From Streptomyces filipinensis (GTDB lineage Bacteria; Actinomycetota; Actinomycetes; Streptomycetales; Streptomycetaceae): DNA of 64,000 nt. The translations under genes and the position numbers were made by a program. A model generated the notes under the pieces. The model was not told the origin of the DNA and made no database searches. It saw only the letters and a program-made list of their open reading frames with translations. The stretch lies in the NCBI RefSeq assembly GCF_014649495.1, contig NZ_BMTD01000001.1, positions 620,001-684,000 on the forward strand, written 5' to 3'. This document shows, piece after piece, positions 38,614 through 47,394 of this stretch. Numbering within the stretch: position 1 is the first letter of the stretch; each line of letters starts with the position of its first letter.

Positions 38614-40266
38614 TCAGTTCACGTTGACGGCGCTCCAGGCCGCCGCCACCGCGTTGTACTCCGCGCTGCCCGCGCCGTACAGGTCCTTGGCGGCGTTCAG
38701 GGTCGCCGTGCGGGCCCCCGCGTAGTTCGTCGAGGAGGTCATGTAGACCGTCAGGGCCCGGTACCAGATCTTGCCGACCTTGTCCCGGCCGATGCCGGTG
38801 AGCGTGGAGCCGTTGGACGTCGGCGAGTTGTAGCTGACGCCGTTGATCGTCTTCGCGCCGCTGCCCTCCGCCAGCAGATAGGCGAAGTGGTTGGCGACGC
38901 CGGAGGAGTAGTGGACGTCGAGGTTGCCGACCGAACTGCTCCAGTAGTCCGCCGAGTTGCCGTCCTTGGACGGTTTGTCCATGAAGCGCAGGGCGGGCTG
39001 GCCGAAGCCGGGCTTCACGATCTTCTCGCCGATGAGGTAGTCACCGGGGTCGGAGGGGTTGTTGGCGTACCACTCGACCATCGTGCCGAGGATGTCCGAG
39101 GTGGCCTCGTTGAGCCCGCCGGACTCGCCGGAGTAGGTCAGCGCGGCCGTCTTGGAGGTGACGCCGTGGGTCATCTCGTGCCCGGCCACGTCCAGCGCCA
39201 CCAGCGGCCCGAAGGTGGTCCCGTCGCCGTCGCCGTACGTCATGCAGAAGCAACTGTCGTCCCAGAAGGCGTTGTTGTAGCTGCTGCCGTAGTGGACGCG
39301 GTTGTACGAGCCCTTGCCGTCGCCGCCGATGCCGTTGCGTCCCTGGACGTTCTTGTAGTAGTCCCAGGTCTCGTTGGTGCCGTACTGGGCGTCGACGGCG
39401 GCCGAGGCGCGGTCGGAGGTGGCGCCGGTGCCCCAGTGGTTGTCGGCGTCGGTGAAGAGGGTCGCGGGTGCCCGGCTGAAGCAGATGCCGAAGAAGCACA
39501 GGTCGGTCTTGCCCTCCGCGTCACCGGTGAAGGTGTTGCCGCGGGTGGGGTCCTTGAGCTGGTACGACGACCCCGACTGGGTCGTCTGCAGCGGCACCGT
39601 CCCGCTGTAGAGCGACTTGCCGTCACCGGCGGCGGTCTCGATGCTGTCCCAGGCGTCGATCTGATGGCCGGTGCGGGCGTCGGTCAGCACGGTGCGGGCG
39701 ACCGGGTTGCCGAGCGAGTCCAGGCCGGCCGCGTTGGTGCGCCAGGCGAGCTTCGGGGTGCCGTGCAGGGCGTCGACGATCAGCTCGGGCTTGGCCTTGA
39801 CCCCCTTGAGCGCGTTGCCGAGGTGGGCGGCGCGCAGGGCGTTCACGGCGAGGTCGGCGGCCCTGGGGGCGGAGACCTTCGGGAGGACCGAGCTGAGGGA
39901 TATGGTGCCGCGGGTGGCCCGGTTCGTGCTGCGGTAGGCGCCGTCGGGGGCCAGGTGGACCACGAAGTCACCGCCCAGCACGGGCAGTCCGTGGTACGTG
40001 CGGTCGTAGCGGACGTGCTGGGTACCGTCCTTGTCCACGATCACATCGCGGACGCTGGTGTTCTCGGCGGAGGTCAGGCCCAGGCTCGCGGCATGGGCCA
40101 GGAGTGCCGACGCCGCGTTCTGGATCGCGGTGGACCGGGTCGGTCTGGTGTCGGCGTGGGCGGCGGGGGAGAGGGCGACGGTCAGCAGGGTCGCGGTGGT
40201 GACGGCGACGCCGGCGGTGGTGGTGAGACGACGGGACCCTCGGACGTGCTGGCGTATCCGGCTCAT
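38614..40266 (-). CDS. Secreted M4-family (thermolysin-like) zinc metalloprotease
   Basis: A 550-residue preproenzyme. The signal peptide begins MSRIRQHVRGSRRLTTTAGV and ends near AAHA. An FTP/PepSY propeptide follows (DKDGTQHVRYDRTYHGLPVL, GGDFVVHLAPDG). The catalytic domain has the zinc motif VAGHEMTHGV near residue 360 and the third ligand Glu in GGLNEATSDILG near 382. The C-terminal M4 helical domain has VHYSSGVANHFAYLLAEG with the catalytic-type His. The ATG follows GAGGAGACAG. It degrades extracellular protein after autocatalytic maturation. An insert with paired Cys (DLCFFGICFS and DDSCFCMTYG) suggests disulfides. It is divergent from a small enzyme gene. Confidence 0.95.
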   Translation of the reverse strand: MSRIRQHVRGSRRLTTTAGVAVTTATLLTVALSPAAHADTRPTRSTAIQNAASALLAHAASLGLTSAENTSVRDVIVDKDGTQHVRYDRTYHGLPVLGGDFVVHLAPDGAYRSTNRATRGTISLSSVLPKVSAPRAADLAVNALRAAHLGNALKGVKAKPELIVDALHGTPKLAWRTNAAGLDSLGNPVARTVLTDARTGHQIDAWDSIETAAGDGKSLYSGTVPLQTTQSGSSYQLKDPTRGNTFTGDAEGKTDLCFFGICFSRAPATLFTDADNHWGTGATSDRASAAVDAQYGTNETWDYYKNVQGRNGIGGDGKGSYNRVHYGSSYNNAFWDDSCFCMTYGDGDGTTFGPLVALDVAGHEMTHGVTSKTAALTYSGESGGLNEATSDILGTMVEWYANNPSDPGDYLIGEKIVKPGFGQPALRFMDKPSKDGNSADYWSSSVGNLDVHYSSGVANHFAYLLAEGSGAKTINGVSYNSPTSNGSTLTGIGRDKVGKIWYRALTVYMTSSTNYAGARTATLNAAKDLYGAGSAEYNAVAAAWSAVNVN

Positions 40267-40337
40267 CTGTCTCCTCGGGGAGGCGCCGAACTGGGCGTGG
40301 GGGTGGCGCTGATGTCCACAGAGATTTAAGGGGCCCT

Positions 40338-40350
40338 GACATGTCATGTC
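40338..40350. promoter_or_regulatory. 13-bp palindrome in the protease/cyclotransferase gap
   Basis: GACATG T CATGTC, perfect 6-bp arms, 72 bp upstream of the protease start and 56 bp upstream of the divergent gene. Likely an operator; no local regulator gene is adjacent. Confidence 0.4.
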
Positions 40351-40405
40351 CATAGCCTCTTCATGGAGATGTGTGAGGAGCCGAAGGGGGTACAGAATCG
40401 TTTCC

Positions 40406-40849
40406 GTGATCACCGAGGAGCCCGAACGGTCCGGGACGCCGCTGCCGTTCTTCGTCTACGGCACCCTCCGCCCCGGCGAGGCCAACCACGACCTGTTCCT
40501 GCGCGGGCGCACCACGGCGGAGGAACCGGCCCGGCTGCCCGGCGCCGCGCTCTACGACGGCCCCGGCTACCCCTACGCCGTCGAGCGGCCGGACGGCGAG
40601 GTCCGGGGCGAACTGGTCACGGCCCGCACGCAGGCGTACACCGCGCTGCTCGCCGCCCTGGACCGCCTGGAGGAATACGTCCCGGACGACCCGCACAACC
40701 TCTACGAACGCGTCGCCCGGAACGTCGTCCGCACCGCCGACGGCACACCGGTGCGGGCCTGGGTGTATCTGGCCGCCCCGCGTGTCGCCGCCCGGCTGCG
40801 GGCCGAGGGCAAGCCGATCGAGGGCGGCGACTGGCTCTCCCGCCGCTGA
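40406..40849 (+). CDS. Gamma-glutamylcyclotransferase-fold protein
   Basis: A 147-residue cytoplasmic protein of the GGCT-like (AIG2/butirosin BtrG) fold. The signature is PFFVYGTLRPGEANHDLFL, with the catalytic-type Glu in LDRLEEYVPDD. Family members release 5-oxoproline from gamma-glutamyl amines or peptides. The start is uncertain: the GTG at 40406 lies 9 bp after a TACAGA (40391-40396) that could be a -10 box, giving a leaderless message; an ATG at 40346 would add 20 poorly matching residues. It is convergent with the N-acetyltransferase gene. Confidence 0.82.
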   Translation: MITEEPERSGTPLPFFVYGTLRPGEANHDLFLRGRTTAEEPARLPGAALYDGPGYPYAVERPDGEVRGELVTARTQAYTALLAALDRLEEYVPDDPHNLYERVARNVVRTADGTPVRAWVYLAAPRVAARLRAEGKPIEGGDWLSRR

Positions 40850-40858
40850 GCCGGTGCC

Positions 40859-41689
40859 TCAGCCCAGCAGCGTCAGCCCCTCGGGCACGGCGATCCCGAA
40901 CTCCTCCTCGACCACACGCCGTGCCTCCGCCTCGTCCGCCAGCCTGCGCTCGGTCACCGTGCCGTCGGTACGGGTCTCGGTCAACCGGTCGCCGTCCAGG
41001 GCGAGATGGCGCTCCGCGGTGGTCCGCTGCAGATAGGGGCGGCGGGTGAACGGGGAACGCGGACTGGTGCCGACGTACCAGTTGAACACCTCGAAGTCCG
41101 GCGCGGCGAACGGCTCCAGCGTGAAGGCGTACTGTCCCACCCACGCCCGGGTCCGGCGGTCCCGCACCTGCAACTCCAGGAGCTCCAGGGGCCCTTGGTG
41201 CGGCAGCCGCACCAGCCGGTGCCGGCGCCCCGCGCCCTCGGACTCCTCGCCGGTCACCAGCGGCACCGGCACCAGCAGCGCACCCTCCGCACCGAAGCCG
41301 ACGTCCGCGAGATACGACCGCGGCTCGCCCGGCACCGCGACCCGCAGCATCGCATGGGTGCGCGGCCGGCTCTCGGGCGTCTCGGCGCCCAGCACCACCC
41401 GCCCGGCCAGCGGCGTCACCCCGAACCCCAGCGCCTGCAGCGCCAGCCGGAGCAGCGTGTTGTGCTCGTAGCAGTAGCCGCCGCGCCGTCCGTGCACCAT
41501 CTTCGCCATCACCTCGGCCGGGGCGAGCGACGGAGCCCGCCCGGACACGGCGTCCAGGTTCTCGAAGGGCAGGGACAGCGCGTGCGCCAGATGCACACCC
41601 CGCAGTGTCTCCAGGTCGGCCCGCCGGCCGCCCTTCCAGCCGATGCGGTCCAGATAGGCGTCGAGGTCGTGCTGGTCGAAGTCGGACAT
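40859..41689 (-). CDS. nat: Arylamine N-acetyltransferase
   Basis: A 276-residue cytoplasmic enzyme transferring acetyl from acetyl-CoA to arylamines or hydrazines. The catalytic triad is visible: Cys73 in RRGGYCYEHN, His112 in RPRTHAML, and Asp129 in SYLADVGFG. The N-terminal LSLPFENLDAVSG is also typical. Length matches the bacterial family. Related proteins (amide synthases of ansamycin clusters) share the triad, but no polyketide genes lie here, so a detoxification role is more likely. It stands alone on its strand, 56 bp after the nasA stop. Confidence 0.93.
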   Translation of the reverse strand: MSDFDQHDLDAYLDRIGWKGGRRADLETLRGVHLAHALSLPFENLDAVSGRAPSLAPAEVMAKMVHGRRGGYCYEHNTLLRLALQALGFGVTPLAGRVVLGAETPESRPRTHAMLRVAVPGEPRSYLADVGFGAEGALLVPVPLVTGEESEGAGRRHRLVRLPHQGPLELLELQVRDRRTRAWVGQYAFTLEPFAAPDFEVFNWYVGTSPRSPFTRRPYLQRTTAERHLALDGDRLTETRTDGTVTERRLADEAEARRVVEEEFGIAVPEGLTLLG

Positions 41690-41745
41690 GCCTCGAACCT
41701 ACGTGCCCCGGCCGCCTGCCGCCGCGGCCCGCGGATCGATCCGCG

Positions 41746-44040
41746 CTACTCCCCTGGTCCTACGACCTCGACCCGCACGGCGCACGACTTGAACTCCGGC
41801 ATGCGGGACGTCGGGTCGAGCGCCGGGTTGGTGAGCGTGTTGGCGCGGCCCTCGCCCGGCCAGTGGAACGGCATGAACACGGTGTCGGGGCGGATGGCCG
41901 GGGTGATGCGGGCCGGGGCCACCGCCCGGCCGCGCCGGGAGACCACCGTGACCGGTTCGCCCTCGACCGCGCCGATACGGGCCGCGAGCCGGGGGTGCAG
42001 CTCCACGAAGGGGCCGGGCGCGGCGGCGTTCAGCTCGGCGACCCGTCGCGTCTGCGCCCCCGACTGGTACTGGGACACCACCCGGCCGGTGGTCAGCAGC
42101 AGCGGATACTCGGCGTCGGGCTCCTCCGCCGTGGCCCGGTGCGTCACGGCGACGAACCGGGCCCGGCCGTCAGCGGTGGCGAAACGGTCGAGGAAGAGCC
42201 GGGGGGTTCCGGGGTGCACCACGGGCGCGGCGGATACGGGCGACACCGCGTCGCCGGTGTCCTGGGCCGGGTCGTCGGGCAGGTCGTCGAGCACCGCGTC
42301 CTCCCCGTCGTCCACCACCGCCGGTCCGCCGGTGGCGCCGGTGAGTGCGGGTGGGGCCGTCGGGTGGCCGGCGGGATCCGTGGGGAATCCGCTGTCTCCT
42401 CGTGCGGCCGGGCCGGTTTCGGTGCGGGTGTCGTGGGCCGGGCACGGCCAGAACACGCCGTTCTCCTCCGCCAGGCGGCGGTAGCTGATGCCCGAGTAGT
42501 CGGCGGGGCCGCCCGCGCTCGCCCGGCGCAGCTCCTCGAAGACCTCCTCGGGGTCCGTCGGGAAGCCCTTCTCCACCCCCAGCCGGGCCGCCAGCTCGTG
42601 CAGGACGTACAGGTCGCTGCGCACCCCGGGCGGCGGGGCGACCGCACGGCGGCGCAACAGGACCCTGCCCTCCAGACTGGTCGTCGTGCCCGTCTCCTCC
42701 GCCCACTGGGTGACCGGCAGGACGACGTCCGCCAGCTCCGCCGTCTCGGACAGGACGACGTCGGCCACCGCCAGGAAGTCCAGCGAGCGCAGCCGCTCCT
42801 CGACATGGGCCGCGCGCGGCGCCGACACCACCGGGTTGGAGCCCATCAGCAGCAGCGCCCGGATGTCCGTGCCGAGGGCGTCGAGGAGTTCGTACGCGCT
42901 GCGCCCGGGGCCGGGCAGCGCCTCGGGGGCCACCCCCCACACGCGCGCCACATGCGCCCGCGCCGCCGGGTCGTCCAGCTTGCGGTAGCCGGGCAGCTGG
43001 TCGGCCTTCTGGCCGTGTTCGCGGCCGCCCTGCCCGTTGCCCTGCCCGGTCAGACAGCCGTACCCGGACAGCGGGCGGCCCGCCCGGCCGGTCGCCAGGC
43101 ACAGGTTGATCCACGCGCCCACCGTGTCCGTGCCCTTGGACTGCTGTTCCGGCCCGCGCGCGGTGAGCACCATCGCCGCCTCCGGCTCGCAGAACAGGCG
43201 TACGGCCTCGCGCAGCCGGGGAACGGACACCCCCGTGATCCGCTCCACCTGCTCCGGCCAGTGCGCCATCGCCGCCGCCCGCGCCTCCTCCCAGCCCGTC
43301 GTCCGCAGCCGGATGTACTCCTCGTCCGTCCGCCCCTCGGCCACCACCAGGTGCAACAGGCCCAGTGCCAGGGCGAGATCGGTGCCGGGGCGGGGGGCCA
43401 GGTGCAGGTCCGCCTGCTCGGCCGTCCTCGTCCGTCGCGGGTCGACGACGATCAGCGTGCCGCCGTTCTCCCGCAGTTCCGTGAAGAACCGCAGGGACGG
43501 CGGCATGGTCTCGGCGAGATTGGAGCCGACGAGGATCACGCACCCCGTCCGCGGTATGTCCGCCAGCGGGAACGGCAGCCCCCGGTCCAGACCGAACGCC
43601 TTCGTACCGGCCGCCGCGGCCGACGACATGCAGAACCGGCCGTTGTAGTCGATCTGCGAGGTGCCGAGGACGACCCGGGCGAACTTGCCCAGCGCGTACG
43701 CCTTCTCGTTCGTGAGCCCGCCGCCGCCGAACACGCCCAGCGCGTCCGCCCCGTACCCCTCCCGCGTCCCCGCGAACCGCTCGGCGATCCGGTCCAGTGC
43801 CTCCGCCCAGCTCGCCTCGACCAGCCGGCCGGCGGACCGCACCAGCGGCGAGGTCAGCCGCACCGCCGGCGACAGCACCTCGGCCGCCGTACGGCCCTTG
43901 CCGCACAGCGCGCCCCGGTTCACCGGGAAGTCCGTCCGCTCGGTCACCTCGACGCCCCCCTGCGGCAGGGGCGTGACGTTCATCCCGCACTGCAGGGCGC
44001 AGTACGGGCAGTGGGTGGGCGTCGAGGCGATCGTCTCCAT
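41746..44040 (-). CDS. nasA: Assimilatory nitrate reductase catalytic subunit
   Basis: A 764-residue molybdopterin enzyme reducing nitrate to nitrite. The N-terminal 4Fe-4S ligands are Cys11, Cys14, Cys18 and Cys46 (HCPYCALQCGM, GALCGKG). Molybdopterin-family blocks follow: GGGGLTNEKAY, YNGRFCMSSAAAAG, VGSNLAETMP, and WINLCLATGRAGRPLSGYGC. The C-terminal dinucleotide-binding domain has LTTGRVVSQYQSGAQTRRV. Between about residues 535 and 605 an acidic, Pro/Thr-rich low-complexity insert separates the body from that domain; it is unusual for the family. Context (nitrite reductase, GlnR-like site) supports assimilatory nitrate reductase over formate dehydrogenase. Confidence 0.9.
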   Translation of the reverse strand: METIASTPTHCPYCALQCGMNVTPLPQGGVEVTERTDFPVNRGALCGKGRTAAEVLSPAVRLTSPLVRSAGRLVEASWAEALDRIAERFAGTREGYGADALGVFGGGGLTNEKAYALGKFARVVLGTSQIDYNGRFCMSSAAAAGTKAFGLDRGLPFPLADIPRTGCVILVGSNLAETMPPSLRFFTELRENGGTLIVVDPRRTRTAEQADLHLAPRPGTDLALALGLLHLVVAEGRTDEEYIRLRTTGWEEARAAAMAHWPEQVERITGVSVPRLREAVRLFCEPEAAMVLTARGPEQQSKGTDTVGAWINLCLATGRAGRPLSGYGCLTGQGNGQGGREHGQKADQLPGYRKLDDPAARAHVARVWGVAPEALPGPGRSAYELLDALGTDIRALLLMGSNPVVSAPRAAHVEERLRSLDFLAVADVVLSETAELADVVLPVTQWAEETGTTTSLEGRVLLRRRAVAPPPGVRSDLYVLHELAARLGVEKGFPTDPEEVFEELRRASAGGPADYSGISYRRLAEENGVFWPCPAHDTRTETGPAARGDSGFPTDPAGHPTAPPALTGATGGPAVVDDGEDAVLDDLPDDPAQDTGDAVSPVSAAPVVHPGTPRLFLDRFATADGRARFVAVTHRATAEEPDAEYPLLLTTGRVVSQYQSGAQTRRVAELNAAAPGPFVELHPRLAARIGAVEGEPVTVVSRRGRAVAPARITPAIRPDTVFMPFHWPGEGRANTLTNPALDPTSRMPEFKSCAVRVEVVGPGE

Positions 44041-44063
44041 ACCGCCCAGCCTGCGCCGACCGT

Positions 44064-44090
44064 GTTACGGCCCCGACCGCCTCGGGTTAC
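44064..44090 (-). promoter_or_regulatory. GlnR-like box upstream of nasA
   Basis: Minus strand: GTAAC n6 CGGTC n6 GTAAC, the two GTAAC blocks exactly 22 bp apart as in GlnR a-sites; the middle block is degenerate. It lies 24-50 bp upstream of the nasA start. nasA is an established GlnR target in Streptomyces. Confidence 0.6.
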
Positions 44091-44152
44091 GCGCCCGCCA
44101 CGGCGGCCTCCCAGCCGGGCCGGGGACGGCGTGAGGTCCCGCGGCCCGGTGC

Positions 44153-45622
44153 CTACTGGCGGTTCAGGGAGCGGGTGACGCCCGCCGCGATCGTCGTCGC
44201 CAGCACCCAGCCGGCGGCGATCAGCAGATACGCCAGCCACTGGTACCAGCCGTGCGGCGCGAACGCCCCCTCCTGGCCGAAGTCGATGATCGGCAGCAGC
44301 AGGTCGAGGGTGTAGAAGAGCGGGTTGAACGCGGGCGCCTCGGAGGGCTTGAGGGCGGGCGGACGGTGCAGCGCGAAGGCGAGCGTGCCCGTGCACAGCA
44401 GGAACAGCAGCCAGCCCGCGGCCCGCATCGGGCGGAAACCGTAGCCGACGGCCGCGTCCTGGAGAAAGCCCCACAGCCGGGCGTACGGCGGCAGGGTGCG
44501 CCGGTGCCGACGGAGCTTGGCCAGCTGGACGGTGCGGGCGGCGCCGTCGTCGCCCACCGTGCGGTACGCCGCGGCCAGCTGCTCGTAGGGGTGCGGAAGG
44601 TAACCGTCCGGCTCCCGTTCGAGCAGCGGGAGGCGCTGCGCGGCCGGCAGGTGCGGGGTGAGGACGCGGTAGCCGAGTCCGTCGGTCTGCACCTGCCGGG
44701 GCCACACCTCGGGCGGCACGTGCAGCAGGTCGAACTGGGCCCGGCGCAGATTGACGGACCCCTCGATCGGCTCGGCCTCCCGCAGCCACAGCTCGCCGAC
44801 GACACTGCTGCTGGCGCGCAGGGCCCGGCCGCCCGGGTTGGACAGCCGGGCGTGGGCGAGGTTGAGCTGGCGGGGGATCCGCGCACCGCCCAGGTTGACC
44901 CGGCCGCGGGCGCGCAGCCGCATGGCGTGCAGATCGGTGCCGACCGTCAGGACCTCGGCGTGCAGCGCGGTGGCTCCAGGGGCGTTCAGCTCCGCGTCGT
45001 TGAGGTTCACCTGATTGCGCACGACCGCCCCGTTCATGTGCACCTTTCCGTGTGCGACCAGCCCCGGGGCCCACACGTCCGTGGCCACCTCCGCGTGGTT
45101 GAGCTGGAGCACGGCCTCCTCGGGGACCTCACCGGGTGTGCCGAGCCGCGCCCCGTTGGCGAAGAAGGCCCCGGACAGCTTCGCCCCCTGGAGCCGTACC
45201 GGCCCCCTGATCCGGCAGCAGGTGATCCGCACGACCCCGTCCGCACGCAGGTTCCCGGCCGTCAGCCCCGGCAGCACCGAGTCGCTCAGGACCAGAGCGA
45301 CGACCCGCGCCCCGTACAGGTCGGGCGCCTCCTCGAAGTGGCAGGAGCGCAGCCGGACCGGATGGGCGACGGTGCCGTACTGGAGGTCCAGCCGACCGGT
45401 GATGCGCGCGCCCCACACCTTCAGACCGGCGATCCGGCCCTCCCGCACCGGGCCGTCCAGCAGCAGATCCCGCAGCACCTCCGCCCGCAGCGTCCGCTCG
45501 GGACCCCATGCGGCGCCCGAGGCCGCGTCCTCGTCCTCGCCCTCCCGGAAGTCGACCCCCGCGCCGAGCGGGAAGGCGTCCCGGACGCGCCGCTCGGCGG
45601 GCGTCAGCTCCGTGATCTCCAT
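44153..45622 (-). CDS. Pentapeptide-repeat-like membrane protein
   Basis: A 489-residue protein. Residues about 60-320 repeat a strand-turn pattern with A/L at five-residue intervals ([57 protein letters not shown]), suggesting a pentapeptide-type right-handed beta helix. A helical segment follows, then three hydrophobic helices at the C terminus ([48 protein letters not shown]). Similar Streptomyces proteins are often labelled membrane-associated oxidoreductase without evidence; I see no redox motif. It starts 2 bp after the SanA-like gene's stop, so the two are co-transcribed. Confidence 0.75.
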   Translation of the reverse strand: MEITELTPAERRVRDAFPLGAGVDFREGEDEDAASGAAWGPERTLRAEVLRDLLLDGPVREGRIAGLKVWGARITGRLDLQYGTVAHPVRLRSCHFEEAPDLYGARVVALVLSDSVLPGLTAGNLRADGVVRITCCRIRGPVRLQGAKLSGAFFANGARLGTPGEVPEEAVLQLNHAEVATDVWAPGLVAHGKVHMNGAVVRNQVNLNDAELNAPGATALHAEVLTVGTDLHAMRLRARGRVNLGGARIPRQLNLAHARLSNPGGRALRASSSVVGELWLREAEPIEGSVNLRRAQFDLLHVPPEVWPRQVQTDGLGYRVLTPHLPAAQRLPLLEREPDGYLPHPYEQLAAAYRTVGDDGAARTVQLAKLRRHRRTLPPYARLWGFLQDAAVGYGFRPMRAAGWLLFLLCTGTLAFALHRPPALKPSEAPAFNPLFYTLDLLLPIIDFGQEGAFAPHGWYQWLAYLLIAAGWVLATTIAAGVTRSLNRQ

Positions 45623-45624
45623 GC

Positions 45625-46305
45625 TCAGCCCCGCGCCCGCGCCAGCGCCTTCGTGACCCCCTGTTCCCGCGGGCCGAGGAACGTCGGATCCGGATGGAAC
45701 ACCGCGTCCAGCACCGCCTTGCCCGCCGCGAACACCTCGCGCGTACCGCCGTAGTACCAGGTCACGTCGTGCTTCGCGTCGACCCCGACCCCGTACGAGT
45801 CGACCCCCGCCGCCCGGCACAGCGCCACCGCCCGCCGGATGTGGAAACCCTGGCTGACCAGCACGGCCCGGTCCACGCCGAAGATCTTCCTGGCCCGTAC
45901 ACAGGAGTCCCAGGTGTCGAACCCGGCGTAGTCGCTGACGATCCGGTCGCCCGGCACCCCGTGCTGCGTCAGGTACGCGCGCATCGCGTCGGGCTCGTCG
46001 TAGTCCTTGCGGCTGTTGTCGCCGGTGACCAGGACCACCTCGACCCGCCCGGCCCGGTACAGCTTCGCCGCCGCGTCCAGCCGGTGCGCGAGGTACGGCG
46101 ACGGCTCCCCGTTCCACAGCCCGGCCCCGAACACCACGGCGACCTCCGCCCGCGGGGCGTCCGCCGTCGTGCGCAGCCGGTCCGCCGTGGACACGTACAG
46201 CCACGTCGCCGGCAGCAGCGCCAGCACACACCCGGCCATCACGGTCTGCACCAGCCGCCGCTGCCCCTGACGGGTGCGCGGCAGCCGCGGTCGACGGATC
46301 TTCAT
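45625..46305 (-). CDS. SanA/YdcF-like DUF218 membrane protein
   Basis: A 226-residue protein with a basic N terminus and one helix ([18 protein letters not shown]). The DUF218 domain then lies outside the membrane: [61 protein letters not shown] and [18 protein letters not shown]. SanA in enteric bacteria affects envelope permeability to vancomycin; YdcF binds S-adenosylmethionine. The biochemical role is unsettled. The ATG at 46305 follows GGGGGC; an ATG at 46335 is a possible alternative start. It is divergent from the chelatase gene. Confidence 0.85.
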   Translation of the reverse strand: MKIRRPRLPRTRQGQRRLVQTVMAGCVLALLPATWLYVSTADRLRTTADAPRAEVAVVFGAGLWNGEPSPYLAHRLDAAAKLYRAGRVEVVLVTGDNSRKDYDEPDAMRAYLTQHGVPGDRIVSDYAGFDTWDSCVRARKIFGVDRAVLVSQGFHIRRAVALCRAAGVDSYGVGVDAKHDVTWYYGGTREVFAAGKAVLDAVFHPDPTFLGPREQGVTKALARARG

Positions 46306-46399
46306 ACGGCCCCCACGGATCGTCTTGTCGACCATGGAGGACGCCGGCGGCCGCGATCCGGTTCGCCTCACATCGAGCATCCGTACGACGTGATGCGGC

Positions 46400-46437
46400 G
46401 GAAAACGCTCGTGACGGCCCGGCAACGGCCCCGCAAT
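46400..46437 (+). promoter_or_regulatory. Candidate GlnR box upstream of the chelatase gene
   Basis: GGAAA n6 GTGAC n6 GCAAC n6 GCAAT: four blocks at exact 11-bp steps, 23-60 bp before the ATG at 46460. It fits the GlnR pattern in spacing; two blocks deviate in sequence. Confidence 0.5.
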
Positions 46438-46459
46438 CTGACCCCGGCAGGATCCTTCC

Positions 46460-47314
46460 ATGACGGCGTCGCACCCTTTCCGCTCCGAGTCCGACCTCCA
46501 CCTCGACAGCACGGCGCACCTCATGCACAGCATCGGCAGCCGGCTCACCGGACAGCTCCGGCTCGTCCCCCCGCCCGTGCGCCGCCGCCCGGCCCCGCCC
46601 GCGCTCGTCCTGGTCGCCCACGGCAGCCGCGACCCGCGCGCGCTGGACACCGTACGGACCCTGCGGGACCGCGTGCGCGAACTGCGCCCCGGCCTGGCCG
46701 TCCGCCTGGGCCACATCGAGCTGAACGCGCCCCTCCTCCCGGACACCCTCACCGCCCTCGGCGACGCCCCCGCCGTCCTGGTCCCGCTGCTGCTCTCGCG
46801 CGGCTACCACGTCAAACAGGACATCCCCGGGATGGCCGCCGCGGCGCGGGCGGGCACCCGGGTGGCCGCCCCGCTGGGCCCGCACCCGCTCCTGACGGAG
46901 ACCCTGTACGACCGCCTCGTCGAGTCGGGCTGGCCCACGGCCATGGACCGGGCGGCCCGCCGCGCGAGCGCGGTCGTCCTCGCCGCCGCCGGCTCCCGCG
47001 ACCCCGACTCGGCGACGGACACCCGCCGCACCGCCCGCCTCCTCGCGGACCGGCTGGGAGTCCCGGTCGTCCCCGCCTACGCCTCGGCGGCGGCCCCGAC
47101 GGTCCCGGCGGCCGTCCGCGCACTGGCGGCCCGCGGCCGGCACCGGGTGGCGGTCGCGTCGTACTTCACGGCACCGGGGCGCTTCGCCACGCAGTGCGCG
47201 CGGGCGGCACCGTGGATCGCCGCGGCCCCGCTCGGCGCCCACCCGGCGATGGCCCGCCTGATCCTGCACAGATACGAGGAGAACCTCGCGGCGCGCTCCA
47301 CCGAAGCCGCCTAG
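46460..47314 (+). CDS. CbiX-type sirohydrochlorin chelatase
   Basis: A 284-residue cytoplasmic enzyme inserting Fe2+ (or Co2+) into sirohydrochlorin. It has two tandem CbiX-like halves. The first is intact: [17 protein letters not shown] with the metal-binding His, and [15 protein letters not shown] with the second His. The second half keeps the fold ([17 protein letters not shown]) but lacks both His residues, so only one active site remains. Siroheme made here would serve NirB, encoded 11 kb away in this window, and sulfite reductase. A GlnR-like site upstream fits nitrogen-linked expression. Confidence 0.88.
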   Translation: MTASHPFRSESDLHLDSTAHLMHSIGSRLTGQLRLVPPPVRRRPAPPALVLVAHGSRDPRALDTVRTLRDRVRELRPGLAVRLGHIELNAPLLPDTLTALGDAPAVLVPLLLSRGYHVKQDIPGMAAAARAGTRVAAPLGPHPLLTETLYDRLVESGWPTAMDRAARRASAVVLAAAGSRDPDSATDTRRTARLLADRLGVPVVPAYASAAAPTVPAAVRALAARGRHRVAVASYFTAPGRFATQCARAAPWIAAAPLGAHPAMARLILHRYEENLAARSTEAA

Positions 47315-47394
47315 GGGGCCGCGTCGACACGACCCGGCAGCCGGACAGGCACCGGGCACCCCCTTTTGTCACCGCCGACGCTTACTGTCGAATC

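Noticed and set aside
40859..41689. Amide synthase of an ansamycin pathway
   Set aside because: The catalytic triad is shared with arylamine N-acetyltransferases, but no polyketide or AHBA genes are present nearby.
41746..44040. Formate dehydrogenase alpha subunit
   Set aside because: The family is similar, but there are no formate dehydrogenase partners or selenocysteine, and the nir genes and GlnR-like site favour nitrate reductase.
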